Shown here: positions 44,648 to 58,000 of the stretch, piece after piece
Numbering within the stretch: position 1 is the first letter of the stretch
Layout of the letters: the number at the start of each line of letters is the position of its first letter
NCBI RefSeq assembly: GCF_921293095.1
Contig: NC_060249.1
Location: 74,349,907 to 74,413,906, forward strand
DNA: 64,000 bases
Source: Ischnura elegans
Lineage: Eukaryota; Arthropoda; Insecta; Odonata; Coenagrionidae
Direction: 5' to 3'
Translations under genes and position numbers: made by a program
The notes under the pieces: generated by a model
What the model was told of the DNA's origin: nothing
The model's input: the letters and a program-made list of their open reading frames with translations, nothing else
Database searches by the model: none

Positions 44648-47496
44648 ATGGCTTCGAAAATATCTTGGTTTGCATCGGAAACTGGAAGGAAATTTGCTTT
44701 TGTGGGGTCTTTCACCGTCGGATTTGGGTTCTTCCTCGGCAGATACTTACCTAATACCTTCTTTTTAGAGAACTATCAGAATGTCATGCAGATGTATCGG
44801 TAATTCACCCATTTCGTTTACTCTCTGTGTTTTTATCCATTGATAACATTTCATCTTAATTCCGTGAGTTAGTTCAAGGACTAACAATGTTAATTAAGAT
44901 TGAGAGTAGGATAGTTAAAAACTTTGAAACAGACGTTACTTTGCCGGTAACGGGGATGAATTTGGTATATTTGATATGGAATGCTTTATTTTATCAAGTA
45001 GAAAGGATGCTTTCTGGTAATAATATTTCAATTTTAACTGTATTTAAAATCATGGCCGCACAAATATTCTAACTTGGTACTTTGTTTCATGCAATATTCT
45101 CAGTGATGAAATGTACTAAGATTTTTTATAATTTACATATTCAGCAAGAACTTTCCCGATTGATAATGCGGTTTCAAGTAGCAGTTATATTCTGTGTGTG
45201 AAGTAAATGACCTCTATTTTGTGGTGAAGCAAGTTAATCAAAATATGCATTACTATAATCGTGTTTCTATCGTGGTCTGTGTTTCAACTTTATCTAGGAA
45301 TTAATCTCTTCTCTATCACAGTATGGGAACGGGTGTTCCTGTGCCCCAGAAAGTTACTAAACGTTTTGAACAAGTTTTGGAAGATATGAAAGTGCCCGAA
45401 GGAGAAAAGTCATCTTTCAAGATTTTCACAATTGTTGGATTTGATATGTTTCATGCCGGCTCAACTTTGGCTAAAACTGGCTGTATCATTGGAATCCCTA
45501 GAAATTATATGTATGACTCGAGTTTTGATATTGAAAAGTCTGAAATTTTAGTAAGTATGAATCAGAATCATCTACAGTTGTGTAATTCATATTTTGTGAA
45601 ACTTTATCTTAGTTTCTTGAATTCAATGACACTGCCTCTTATTGTCTTTAGGTCAACCAACACTTAGTGCCTTGGACTACCCCCGAAGGCAAAGCATTCG
45701 AAGAAGCAGTTGTTCTTAGCCCAGCAGCTCAGAAGTACGCGATGGCCTGTCAAGTTTCTCTTTGCCAAAGTCCTTTTGTATTTCTGCTTGGTTTATATCC
45801 AATGCTTACCACATTTTTTGCTTATGCTACGGCAAGCTCTTTGAACACGAGATTCCAGCTGCATAGCAGGAGGGTAGGTATTCTGGTTCAAAGCCTTGAT
45901 ATTGGAATCACTCTTATAAAATCTCATTTTTTCCAAATGGAAATTGGATGATAAATATTTACCACACTTTTGTTTTTATTTTAAAAATTGGAATGGCTAT
46001 CCGAGATTGATGTTATGCTGTTAATTTGCTTATGGTCGTTATTTAAATTGTAAAAATTGAATTCACATGCTTGAAAAATTCTATTTTCACAATTACCTAT
46101 CCAAAGCCAATCTCTTCAATATGTCATGTCCATCTCTTCCTCTCAGTCCATTTAGGATCTTAATGCTCCACTGTCACTTTCTGCTGCTTTGCTATTCTAC
46201 CTTCTGTAACATTCCCTCATTTTGTGGAAGGTGACAAACCTGGTTCTCATGAAGTTGCCCTTGGGAAGTCGCTTCCAAAAATATTAAGCTTCTCCTATGC
46301 ATTCTTGGAGCTAATAATTTCACTTTCTGATCTTCCTTTGCATTCCCATCAAGTTTTCATATCTGTATTACAAAAGGCTGGAATGAAAGGTTAAATGGAA
46401 AAATGGCTCATTTAAAGATATGAATTCAACTTTTGAGTTGTTGTTGTCTGACTTCGGAGACGTCTGACTTTTATCCTCTGAAAAAATTCAGGTTTTACTG
46501 TGGTAATGTTATTAGGTTGGTTTTCTTTGTGTTGTAATTCTTTCAGGAGATATGCTTTGAAAAGGTTTCTTCTTTTCATGAACTGTATTGAGTTGAAAAA
46601 TTATGGTGAAATCCATCTGATTGGCAAAAAGTAACTTTATCCCAAACTTAATGGCTTTAGTTTTATGTCACATGTACATAAGAAAATATAATGCATGCCA
46701 CTTTTGGAATAGTAGTGTGTCTGATAGTTATCAAAAAGCTAATGATTGGGCTGCAAAAATGGTAAACAATCTGTGCTATTCCCATGAGCAAATTTCAAAC
46801 AACATTTTGGTTTTATGTGAATCTTTAGTGTTTTACACCTTCGGTTGAAATTTAAAACAAAATATATTTTGGTGTAGTCTTTTTATCATCCTTTACTCCC
46901 TTTACTATTACTATTCTATTACAATTTTTAATGCAGTGGAACATTAGTTGAATTAGCTTCAGTTTCCTAACCCATATTTTGAATCATATCACCTATATCT
47001 TCCTCAAGGCCCTGTGTTATTCTCACTTTCACTCCTGTGCCAAGACCTTCTTACACTTCCCTTATCATTTTACTGATATTGAGCTGTGTTATAATTATTT
47101 GTCCCTTTTTAACTGAGAATTTTTTTTTTTCAGTTTTACATAAGAGGAACTATGTATAGCATAATTGGCCTCTTTGCATTTGGACTTTGGGCATTAGCTA
47201 ATGACTTCACCACTTCAAGGTTTGAAATGAAGGCAGACCTGGATGCATGTGCTGTTAGTCCTGAATATGCTCGTGGTGGAGAAGAATTTTACAAGAAAAT
47301 ACTGGCTCGCAATATAGCTTTGAGGCAGATGATGGGCCCTGAAGGTGAAAAAGTCTTCACTGCATATGGGAATGACCAGGTCTTTTTTAGGCAGAAGCAT
47401 TTGCCTATAACCGTAAGAAAATCCTTGGTTGAAAAGAAGGTGAGAGAAGCTATGTCAAAGACTGAAAATGGAAATGTGGAAAGCGTAGCATCGTAA
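44648..47496 (+). CDS. TMEM177: Transmembrane protein 177 homologue, 4 exons
   Basis: In humans TMEM177 is a mitochondrial inner-membrane protein that stabilises COX20 and so newly made COX2 during complex IV assembly. Exons: 44648-44799, 45322-45550, 45652-45873 and 47134-47496. Phases 2, 0, 0 agree and give 321 residues (human 311). All introns are GT-AG. Hydrophobic segments lie at about residues 16-33 (FAFVGSFTVGFGFFLG), 166-185 (SPFVFLLGLYPMLTTFFAYA) and 207-224 (MYSIIGLFAFGLWALA). Matches to the family include IIGIPRNY, WTTPEGKAFEEA, LSPAAQKYAMA, EYARGGEEFYKKIL, NIALRQMMGPEGEKVFT and RQKHLPIT. The start was chosen because the N-terminal segment is basic and Ser-rich before the first membrane helix, as for a mitochondrial protein. 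The frame is complete and appears functional. Confidence 0.92.
45874..47133 (+). other. TMEM177 intron 3
   Basis: A 1.26-kb AT-rich intron with GTAGGT donor and a poly-T tract before CAG. No feature recognised. Confidence 0.8.
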
Positions 47497-50368
47497 AATT
47501 GTTGTTATGTGACATTTTAGGTACAAAATAGATTGTTAAAATATTGCTTCATTTTGAACTTTAATTTATTTTTTTTATAAAAGTGGTTGATTTTTTAAAA
47601 GTAACAAATGTGTTTGTTTTTCCTTAAATTCATCTTCCTCTTATGTGATTATTTTTATTGGGCTGATTAAGTGTATGTGTACTTCAATTTTTAAATTGAA
47701 TAATTGAGGTTGAGAAATGAAAAGGAGTTGTTGAGATGTTGGATGAAAAGACTTTAGGCATGTCCGCTGATAATGAAGAGCAGGACTGCTATAAATGAAA
47801 CAGATGCCTAGGTATCAGAACAGCAGCTTGGTAAGTTTGAGTCTGCGGGTGGAATATTTGCTGCCTATAAATGGCAGCGAACATGACGGTAAACAAAAGA
47901 AAATCCCTCTAGAATTCTGTACGGTTCACTCAATCTTCTCATCCTGGAGGCTGATCGTCAAGTGGGCCTCCGGGCGGTTGCCTCGGTGTGTTTTTCATAC
48001 TGATGATGACACAAGATGGTACATCGTTTAATTTGCACGGATAGATCTTGTATATCCTGCTTTACTGAAGGTTTTTGTACTAACATATGTTATCAAAAAC
48101 AATTTTAAACTTGTATTATGAATTAACTTTGAACAGGAAAAAATCTAGGCACAGTTGAGCAAACCGAGAATTGACCATGAAGATGAATCATTGGATCCTG
48201 TTTGTAGAAGAAAGCAAATTACGAGATAAACGTGAATGGCTAGATAATGTGAGTAGCAAGATGAACGTCGAAGGCAAGATGAACATGGACACAAACACGA
48301 ATGCCCAGAAAAACTTGGGAGCTAAACAGTTCATTTTTATCTGGTTGTTCACTGCTCATGCTGGTGCAAGGCAAGACGTTGGGCTATGAGAGAGAACGAT
48401 GGGTAGGGGCTCAATGGTCTGCAATATTACTGCCATATGTTGTATGTAATCATAATGCACTTGCTTAGTGAGTGAGTGATTTTTCTCCAGTTCTAAATTC
48501 TTCTTCATGAATATATATCTTACTGGCTCAACTTTATGGGACAAGTGCTGTGCAGGCATGACAAGTATAATTGGAAGAGGGAGTTTTAGATATCTCTTCT
48601 TTTGCTCACTAGTTTCTTTCAGTAAACAGTTTGCTTTGTTGTTTATGGGTCTTTTTCACCCACCTCCAGTCTATTCTTGTGGAAAAAACAATGGCACAGA
48701 ATTTGGAGCAATGTTATGCTATTCAATATTTAGCTAAATGAGTAAAAATAATGTGGATACATATTTAATAAAATCTAGACAAGTCTGAGGAGGATGCATT
48801 GTCACACATTCAAACTTTTGAGCAGCGCAAGAGATTCTGTAAGGGAAGGAGATCATCTACTATTATGAGTGGTTTTGGCACTCATTGTCACCTGACAGCC
48901 TGTCCACTAGAGATCCCATTTGAGTACCCGGTAGCCTGCGTAGCATGGTTGATTAATTGGATACATATGCTTTGAGTGGAGAGAAGAGTTCTCAATAGGT
49001 TAAAAGTTTAAGTTCAATGAATAATTTTGCAAAAATACTGGAAATCAAGAGCAGAGTCAATGTGAACAAGTATCTTATTTGATATTTTTCATTCCCTTAT
49101 TTTACAGCCGTCATTTGTGTCCCTTGTGCTTCGTTTTGTGGTATAGAAGTCAACAAATCATATTTATATTACTATTTTATTCCCAGCTTTCTGTCAAAAA
49201 TTTTTGAACATGAAGCATTTCCCTTCATATAGATTTCCCTCCATTTTGAGATTGAGAGAAGTGCGAATTCATGAAATTCCTCTTTCTAATTACCATTAGC
49301 AATAGAACTGAAGACTTTTTCATATACGTACCATTAGGGTCGTCCTTTTTTTTCGATTTTCTTTCGGAACACCCCCTCATTTTATGCCAACTGGTGTAAA
49401 AGCATATTCTGTACAATATTATTGCAATTGAACAAATGGAAAACGTGCTGCATCACACTCAAAATTGAGAAATTTTGGCATTTTTGGATGTTTTTGGGAT
49501 ATGAATGGCGATAAGAAGGCGCTGGTATTTTTCAACTATTATTATATGGTAACCAACTATACATTGGACATTTTACATGATGCTCTTAAAATACTTTCCA
49601 ATTTTGACCCGTGGTTCCCGAGATAAGGCCCCAAGAGTAAGCCACTTTGCCTGCGTGCCACCACAGGCAGACACTTTGGGTGGCACGCGGGTTGCATACA
49701 CTCAATATTTGTTGATCATTCTCACTCATCGTAAAACCATAAAATTCTTTAGATAAATTTTAAACTTAGTCAATATAACCTTGAATTCTATATTTATCAC
49801 TATTTATTGCCAAAACGGGTTAGTATATGGGCTTAGCAATTTATTGTCCATAGGTTTTGAAATATTTAAAACGGAGGACCGTTAGTGTCCGGAGACTTCC
49901 CGAACTTTGTGTCGAAGACACTTTTTAAAACCAGTTTGTGTATGTAGTGCCGGCATGGTAGAATTTGGAAACGGAAACTAGAAATGCCTTTCAAATATTC
50001 TTAATTGGTTATTATGAAAATCAAATGTTGGCTATAAGTTGCCATGTAATGGACAGTTTCTAGGGTTTCTTTGCTATAACTTTCTAAACGTAATTTTAAA
50101 GATTTGCGATCTTGTTCTAGTCTTCCATTGAAAGAAAAGGAAGTGTTTTTTTGTGAGAAACCGCAGTAATTTCAGCACAGCATCGGAAAGTTGGAAATTC
50201 TATACCAGTAGTTGTGGTTATTGCAAAAGTCAGGATGAAGAACTCGGTCGCAAATAGAAAAACAGTTAAAATTCGTGTCTGTGCCAGAAGAATGCAAAGT
50301 TGATTTTCTCTACAATTTAGTAAATCTGTCAACAAATATTAATGAAATCATCCTGCATTATTAATAAG
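47497..50368. other. Intergenic DNA downstream of TMEM177
   Basis: TMEM177 3' UTR, then AT-rich sequence. A 10-bp inverted pair (GCGTGCCACC at 49653-49662, complement 49679-49688) suggests a small repeat core near 49.65 kb. No gene recognised. Confidence 0.5.
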
Positions 50369-50540
50369 TCAGTAAAAACTTATCAATGTTGACCCAATCA
50401 TCTGCTGTAAACAAAATTCACCATCGTGCGAAAGATCCACAGAGAAAAAAATCATTCGCCTTGACCGGGATTCGAACCCGGATCCCCCGATTTCCAGTCG
50501 AGATTCGTTATCACCGCGGCTAGTCCCGGTATACTTTAAA
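50369..50540 (-). repeat. tRNA-derived SINE
   Basis: On the - strand the head reads GGGACTAGCCGCGGTGATAA, resembling a tRNA A box, and contains GGTTCGAATCC (50468-50478), a perfect B box, in a CCGGG...CCCGG T-arm stem. A non-tRNA body follows toward lower coordinates. The acceptor stem does not pair as in a working tRNA, so I call a SINE rather than a tRNA gene. Confidence 0.7.
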
Positions 50541-50998
50541 AAATTCACCATATTTGTTTCATAAAGGGTCCCTCTGGCACCTCACCCAACTTTATCCAAC
50601 TGGCATTTTAGGTCTTCGCCGATTGGCTGACTTTTTACCAGTTGAATGATCTAACTCCTTGGTGCGACTTGTGGTAATCAGTTTAGGAGTACATTACAAT
50701 ATTGATCCATGAAAGGTCTTATATTCTTGAGTTTACCGTAACAATCTGCATCAATTACTTGAAGGCAAGTGTTCATAATTTTTCTCGGTAAAATTTTGTG
50801 GCTGTTGAATCTGTTCCACTGGCTAAATGTGTGATGGAAAGGAAAATGTGGGGTGGGGAGGAATTTGGTAAGGATTACTAAGATGGTTTTGGGAGACAAT
50901 CATGACACTTATGAAAGTATGTCATTGCTAGGAGGTTGAGGTGTGAGTGTGTTCATAGAATTCGGAGGGAAAAGAGATGGATTGTACTGGTAACCTGC

Positions 50999-51293
50999 AG
51001 GTGCGGGGCTAGGAGCGAACCTTCAGTGCGGGGCCCTTCACTTAAAATATCACTCACACGACACAGTACTGTACTGACAAATGCAATTGCACAATAAAAA
51101 TTACTGCATTATTATTCCTTTTTCGTAATATTATTTTTTGTCTAGCACGGACTTAACAATACAGTAATAGTCGAAATTGCGTTTTAAAAAACTATCGTAT
51201 ATTTTAATTTTTTTTTCACGAACGGTGAAAAGGGCGGCGGGGCCCCTCAAAGCGCGGGGCTCGGGGCGGTCGCCCCGCCCTAAGGCTGGCCCT
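50999..51293. mobile_element. ~295-bp hAT-like MITE
   Basis: A direct repeat GTAACCTGC flanks it (50990-50998 and 51294-51302). Inside, AGGTGCGGGGC at the left faces GCTGGCCCT at the right; complemented, the right end reads AGGGCCAGCC, continuing TTAGGGCGGGGC. The centre is AT-rich and the ends GC-rich. The 8-9-bp duplication and CAGGG-type right end fit hAT. No coding capacity. Confidence 0.65.
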
Positions 51294-51302
51294 GTAACCT
51301 GC

Positions 51303-52604
51303 TGTGGTTGAACACTATAGATACCTAAATCTTAGAGTTGGATTGAATTTGAACCCAAAAAACTCTATGTATGTACTTTGACGTACATACCATGCTACTA
51401 GGGAATGTTGTGACTATTTTTCGATCTCTTTTTTGGTTCACTGGAAACAATATATGTATGTAGATACAGTAGAGTTATTCAAGAAAAATCATTGTGATAA
51501 TTCTGAATTACTTTAGTGACAATTTATTTTGTATCAACAGTTTCACTACTAATCTGTGTGTCTTTCATTCTGGTGGGATGTTTCCTCATCAGGTTACAGC
51601 TACACTGATTATGAGTTGATTCTATAATCTGAATCCCACTTCGTATGTGTCTCAGTGTTGTGCATAAAGATTGAAAGTGATGGCTGGCATGTTTGTACAT
51701 TTAATCCCTAGCAATTAGATTTTTTCACCATCTGTACCAGTAGGTCTCTCGAAGTAAAATACTTATATGCCCATGGATTTTTAACTGGTGTGTCAAATGA
51801 CATAAGGAATGTGAGTTGGTAGTGAGATACACTGCACCAAGTATCTCTCGACACCTTGATGGAAAGAGTTGAGAGGCCAAACCAAAATATAAATTAGACA
51901 AGAAAAATCGTATTATGTACTGTCCTTGGAACTTACATATGAGTTTTAAAGAAATACATAGCCCTTCATTGTGGATCCCCTTTTTAGTGGCACAAAAATG
52001 CATTCCTTCTATTTTATGATAATTTATTCTTCGTTATTGAATCGATCAAAGATACAAAAGTGGACCTTCCAAGTTCTTATTCCATTTTTTTCATTTCTGT
52101 AGCTGTAGTCATGGGGTGAAATATATGTATTATGGAATTTATTGGATACTCACACACTCCGGGGTTACGACAAAAAGGAGAGGGTGGAACAGAATGATAT
52201 GAGGTGTACATTTTGTTCCGTGGGAATTGATACTGAGCAGTTAATTGGTTGTAATGGGGTTTGTGGCTGTACCTATTGCAGGCAGATGGAATCAACTAAT
52301 ATGTCACCTTCTTTCTGGAATGGGTTTCGGCTTTTCTTCTTTCCCCGAAGTATGTCAGTAGGCCACTCCTTCCTGCCCACCTCCAGCTTGCCTTTCCTGT
52401 GTTGTCACTTTAGTTGAGTCTAGTCAGTCTGTGCAGTAAGAATTGAAGTGTCCTAAGGCCAGGGCAACTGCCTTTCCATGTTTGCCTCTATTCCATGATA
52501 GGAGATTAGGAGGAGATGTGGGTTAGTCTTTTGTAGGTCAAGAGCATCCTCAACCTCGGCCAAATTTCACAGGAAATGCTTTGCTTTTATATGTATATGA
52601 AGTC
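51303..52604. other. Intergenic DNA, no gene recognised
   Basis: AT-rich. The open frames at 52077-52417 on both strands are not recognised and have no splice or start support. Confidence 0.45.
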
Positions 52605-54322
52605 ACTGTCGGGTGGCAAAACAGGGGAAGCCATGTCTAAAATTAAGGTCAAGGATGGAAGGATGCTAACCAAGCGAGAAGAAGTCCCGTGTATATGGAA
52701 GGAACAGGCGTCAAGGATCTCTATGACAGAAGGAACAGACTGGAGAGATTGACTTTAGAGAAGGAAGGTGTGGTGGAGGAGGATAATCTTGGGCCGGGGA
52801 TCCTAGACGAGAAATCGAGAGAGCCCTTCATGAAATGAAGGCTTGGAAAACAGTGGATTTGGATAATATCCCATGTGAACTTCTGAAAAATCTAGGGAAG
52901 GATGGTGAGAGGTTTTTCGATGTGGTATGCAGGATCCACAAGGAGGGATGTTGGCTGAAGGATTTTGTGAAGACGGTTCTAATTCCACTACCGAAAAATA
53001 AGAAAGCTGTAGATTGAGGAGATTATAAGACTATTAGCATAATATCGTATGCAGGGAAAGTGGCACTGAGGATATTTAATAGACCAATGGAAGCGAGGGC
53101 AAACAAGTAATATTTGGGAGAAGATCAGTTTGGTTTAGGAAAATGGAAGTCAACTCGGGATGCAATAGCAATAATGAGGTCCCTGGTGGATAGGAAGCTA
53201 GAATATGAATGGGACGTATATGCCTGTTTGGTGGATTTTGAAAAAGCATTTGATAGAGTGGATTGGGTTACATTAATGGATATTCTTACGAGAATAGGTG
53301 TTGAGGGGAGGGATAGGCGATTCATTCATTATCTTTATTGCACAAGTGAGGGTAGAAGACAGAGAATCTGGGTGGGCAAGCATTGGCCATGGAGTGAGGC
53401 AAGGTTGTCCTCTATCGCTGTTGCTTTTTAATGTGTATACTGAGGATATGGTAAAACAAGGGTGGGATGAATTGGAAGCTGGAGCAAAAGTGGGGGAATG
53501 ATGTAAAAATCAGTGAGGTTTGCTGATGATCAGGTGTTGATGAGGCAGTCAGTGAGGGGGCTCTGGGCTTTAGTGGATGCGTTACAGAAGTGTTGCGAGG
53601 AGTATAATGGGATGAAGATTAATCACAAGAACACCAAGGTTTTGTGGTTTTGTAAAGCATCGCAAACTGGGAATATGAGACTGAAGGTAAAAGTAGGTGG
53701 GGAAAACTTGACCAGGTAGATCAATTCCACTATTTGGGCAGCACATTAGAGGAAAACGGATACAGCGGGGAGGACATCAGGAAGAGAATTGCATTAGAAA
53801 AGGAGGTGTTCACGATCATGACCGAGCTTATGAGAGGATCAATATGTAAGAGTTTAAAGAAAAGGTTAGTGAAGATTCAAATCTGGAGTGATGCGCTTTA
53901 TGGTGCGGAAATGTGGGCACTTAGGAAGGAGGTTGAAAGAAGACTGGAGGTGTTCGAGATGTGGGTGTGTAGAAGAATGGAGAAGGTGAATTGGATGGAG
54001 AGGAGGAGGAACGACAAAGTGCTGGAGATGGTGGGTTAGGAGAGGCAGCTTCTAGATGAGATATGCAGGAGACAGAAAGTATGGATGGAATCAGTAGGGA
54101 GGGAATGTCAAAAGCAGTGTTTGAGGGTAGATTGTTAGGTAAACTAGGGAGAGGAAGGAAAAGAAAAGGATTTTTAGATAGACTGAAAGGTGGTGGGCCT
54201 TATTGTGAATTGAAGAAGGAAGTGCTTAAAGGAATCCCTTTAAGGGGCGGCTCCCAGAATGCTTCTTAAGTACTCCATGGAAACCTACCTTAATCGGTAG
54301 AATACTTTAATAATAATAATCA
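52605..54322 (+). mobile_element. 5'-truncated RTE-like LINE with (TAA)n tail
   Basis: This is part of a reverse transcriptase read on the + strand across several frames. The pieces are IPCELLKNLGKDGERFF and TVLIPLPKNKKAVD (52835-53017, then a stop); a gap of about 100 bases still readable in frame with a second stop near 53108; then GEDQFGLGKWKSTRDAIAIM and LVDFEKAFDRVDW, holding the first catalytic Asp motif; VRQGCPLSLLLFNVYTEDM in a second frame; and RFADDQVLM (53513 onward), the variant of the FADD box carrying the catalytic Asp pair. The C-terminal piece is IWSDALYGAEMWALRKEVER and FEMWVCRRMEKVNWMERR. The 3' end is TAATAATAATAAT at about 54309-54321. The endonuclease domain is absent, so the copy is truncated and dead, but it is better preserved than the one at 1-1090. 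Confidence 0.85.
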
Positions 54323-55050
54323 GTCCATCATGTGATGCCGTCCCAGCTGGCTCTTTTATTATCAAGCACAATTGTCTGAGTCTCTGCCTCTCAAAATAAT
54401 TTTGTAACAAATGGTGAAACGGAGCAGGTAAAGTTTCCTGCGAGAGAACTCGTTTATTTTGAAAAACATGCAATATTTGTAACTGGTAACATGACATGAT
54501 GTGTTGAACATATTCAGATGGATATAAATTAATAAAGTATTGCGGACCAATTCTCGGAGGTGAATTTTAAATTATTCGCTAAATATAAAGATGAATTACT
54601 TCGAAGACATATGTTTGATAAAAAGACAAGTACGCTTTTAAATAAAGAAATGAATTCAACTGACGCGGGCGATACGGATTTTGTGCGCCATGGCTTTCAC
54701 ATGTCAATTGCTATCGAACAACTTTCGATATCGAGATGATCTAGAATATTGCGATATTGCGAGAGCAATATTTCGTCGACGACTGTGCACTTGTTTAGGG
54801 ATGTCGATCTAGGTCAAGGGACATGGGACAAAATTATTATAATTAATCGTTTTTTTTTGCCGTTAGTCTCATCATAACCGGTGGATAGGTTTCTTTAAAA
54901 TGGTATCTGAGTGCATGTATCTTTAATTGTTCTGTAATTACTTGTAAATGTTCCTGCACAGTAGGGAAAGCGTTTCCCCATTTTTGTGTACGTTACCAGA
55001 CGTGCCATCCCATGCAGAAGTGCCAACTTAACGGACCCAATGGGGGAAGT
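54323..55050. other. Upstream flank and probable promoter of Eaf
   Basis: About 0.7 kb between the LINE tail and the Eaf start codon, with CpG-containing patches near 54660-54790. An out-of-frame ATG at 55040-55042 precedes the Eaf ATG by 11 bases and could lower initiation slightly. Confidence 0.4.
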
Positions 55051-58000
55051 ATGGCCGACAAATTAGGCTTAGGCCCAGAAGTACGTGATTTAAAACTCGG
55101 ACCTAGCTTTAGTAATAAAGGAACAGCCTTCCATACAATACGATGTAAGTATACTATACTCTTTAAACCTTAGATACCTGTATCAGTCACCCATATTTGA
55201 CAGACCCCTCTGCAAGATGGCACAATCTCGCAAACAGAAAAGAATTTTCTACTCAAAATTTGCTCTCCTTTCGTTTACGGTACCACTCTCAGGATGAAAT
55301 GTGTTTTGTGTAGTTTAAGTTCGTTTTTCCCTAGTACTCAGTATTGTTGTGTGTGAGGAGTTTCGAGGCTCAGTATCGTGACCTGCCATTTTTTGTGTAA
55401 CATATTGGCTCGAGTGATGTATTTCCATTCCGAATAACTGCTGTTTATTCATGTACCATAATTCTGTTCTAGATGATTTCAAACCAGCGAGTGTGGATGT
55501 TAGCAAAATGGCAACAGTTGATATGGGACAAAAAGGCAGTGTGACTGTTACAGTTCCCCACCTGGATGGGGCAGGAACTCCCCATACAGTATTCAAGGGT
55601 TCACAGAAACCTTACAACAAAGAATGTGTCCTTATAATTGATCGTAATACCGGAGAAATTACGTTGGAAAAGCTGTCATGCAATATTCAAGTAAAGAAAA
55701 CCAGGTAAGGTCATTCTAGAATTAGTTTGGTGGAATTGAAATGATGATCTACTATGGGACGAATGACTGTGTGGCTCAATGAATGTATTGGATGGTCAAA
55801 TCACAGCGCCTGGTAATGCATTGTTCATAGTACAATTGATGGCCGTTGAATATTCAGGTTTTATGAGTCGTGGAGATGTATGGCTATAATTCAGGCTTAC
55901 TCTTAAAAATATGACCAAGCCCCGCGGTAAGTTGTCATTTGAAATTATTGAAAGGCTGTGTTATATGTAAACTCTTAAGTGAATGGTCAATATGGAACGG
56001 TTATGACGTTAGTTGAAGTTGAAATGCTTATTGATCGAGTCCGACGTGTACGTTAGGTATATGTATTTTCTGCCTTCTTGTTGAGAAGAAGAGTATTAAT
56101 CAATCATGGCGTAGTCTTGTTGCCATCTAAAGTGATTACTGTCTTTCTTAATCGGAAGAAAAATCTTTTCTTTGGAATGAAATCTTGATTATGGTTCTAG
56201 GGCCATTGAGAAATCTACGAAGTAAGTACTCCTTTCAGTCTAATCCAGTTCATGAACATCTTCTCAGTAATAAACAATTGATTACTCAAAATGTTCATGT
56301 CATACTATGGTCATGCCAAGGTAGATTAGGCGTGCAAAAAACTGGCGTTTACGTATATCCCTTTCTATATCCTAATAGGTCCTCTAAACTTTGGATTTTT
56401 CAATAGAAACACCTTAGATTTTATAATAGTTATCATCTTCAAATCTTGAATTAATAAATATCATATTGCTCTCTTGTGTAATTCACTACAGTGTTTTTTT
56501 TTTAGATGTATGTGTCATGTGAGCTTTAAAAGTCTGAATGAAAGCAGGTTAACCATGGGGTGTTCTTGATTGCCATCTCCAAGCAAGAAATGAGACTAAT
56601 ACATGAATATCATTCGGCATAGTTCATGTGCTTATTTGACCAGTTCTCTCCATTCAATGGGTTTTCCAAGAACCAGCATCGTTCGCTGCAATGCACTGTG
56701 TCATGATCTCAGATTAGTGGTTTTCAAAGATGTGTCAAACCACTGCACAATGTGATGAAGTAAGTAAAATCTCTCATCAGGCTTATAAATCTCACCTCTT
56801 ATCTACCGTCATTTTTTGTGTGCAATAGACCTGGTAGGAAATTCAGCAAAATGTTATTGCACTAAAAGATTCGATGGATGTAAGTTTTTTCTTGGTTCCC
56901 ATTGAAACCAGTGTGCTCAAATCACAAAGTTGGTTGTAAATATTTTCCTATAGTGCCTACATTTTTGTTTACCAATACAAGTTTCTCCCAATAACTGCAG
57001 TTGTGCAAGTTTTCAGAGTTGTGTGACATTCTGATACCTTAATTCTTTAGGTATATATTGGTACATATATTATTAGGTGCATAGTTTTAATAAGTGATTC
57101 CTATTGAAATGCATCAGAGTTTGCTTCCAGGTCCTTCTAGTGTGTGCTTTCTCGAGTCCATTACAGTCTACATTCCGACATCCTTTTAAGGCTATTGTCA
57201 ACCATGCCCTGACTGTTGCCGTCGCATTAGAACGGAGCATGATGATTTATTAATTGAGTGTTGAAACATAATTTTAAATGGACATTGCAACCTGGTGCAC
57301 CACTTAAAAAATGTCCAATGCACATTTCCTGAAGAACTACATTGTGCCAGTCAATAGCAGTTTTTGCTATTGCCAGAGTTTTTGCGATCAGGTTTTCGAG
57401 AGAAGATGAAATATGTAGATACAGTAAGAATTAGCTTTTACACATCTTAATTTCAAGTGGTTCTTTGTTTGTTAAAATGATATCTAAGATCTAGCTGTTA
57501 CACTTTACATATGGTTACCTATTCAAACAACACTTGATATTAATTACTCTGCTTTTACACAGCATCCATTTTTTTCTCCATCCAGTTGCGTATAATCAAC
57601 ATTTTCACTAGTTGTGTTGATGAAGTGAAGCAAGGTGCTGTTTGCCCTTCTGGTACATAGTGGATATAGCATGTGACTCAAGGGCAGCCAAATGGGGATG
57701 ATTTCATATCATGGATAATTTTTCCTGTGTTTCCAAGAGGTGAGATAAGCTCAGTCATTGAAAACGGGGTAAATGACACCTTGTTCTCTTTTGTGGCCAG
57801 AATGGAGACTGCCCACAGACTTGCCCCTCCAGCTCTTGGATCTGAGACAAACAGCAGCAGTGGGACAGGGGGGAAGCGTTCTCCTCACCAGAAAGCTGCT
57901 CACTCATCCGCGCTGCCTCCACTCACAGTCCCACGTCACTCTCCCCTCCACGCGTCGCCCAGCCGGCGCTCACCCACCACGTCCTCCTTGGCGGCCAGCA

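Noticed and set aside
50455-50535. Functional tRNA gene on the - strand
   Set aside because: The B box and T-arm are excellent, but the acceptor stem and anticodon arm do not pair as required and a non-tRNA body follows. A tRNA-derived SINE explains it better.
52077-52417. Cys-containing ORF at 52142-52417 as a possible zinc-finger gene
   Set aside because: The Cys spacing does not match a known finger, there is no conserved context, and the opposite strand is equally open.
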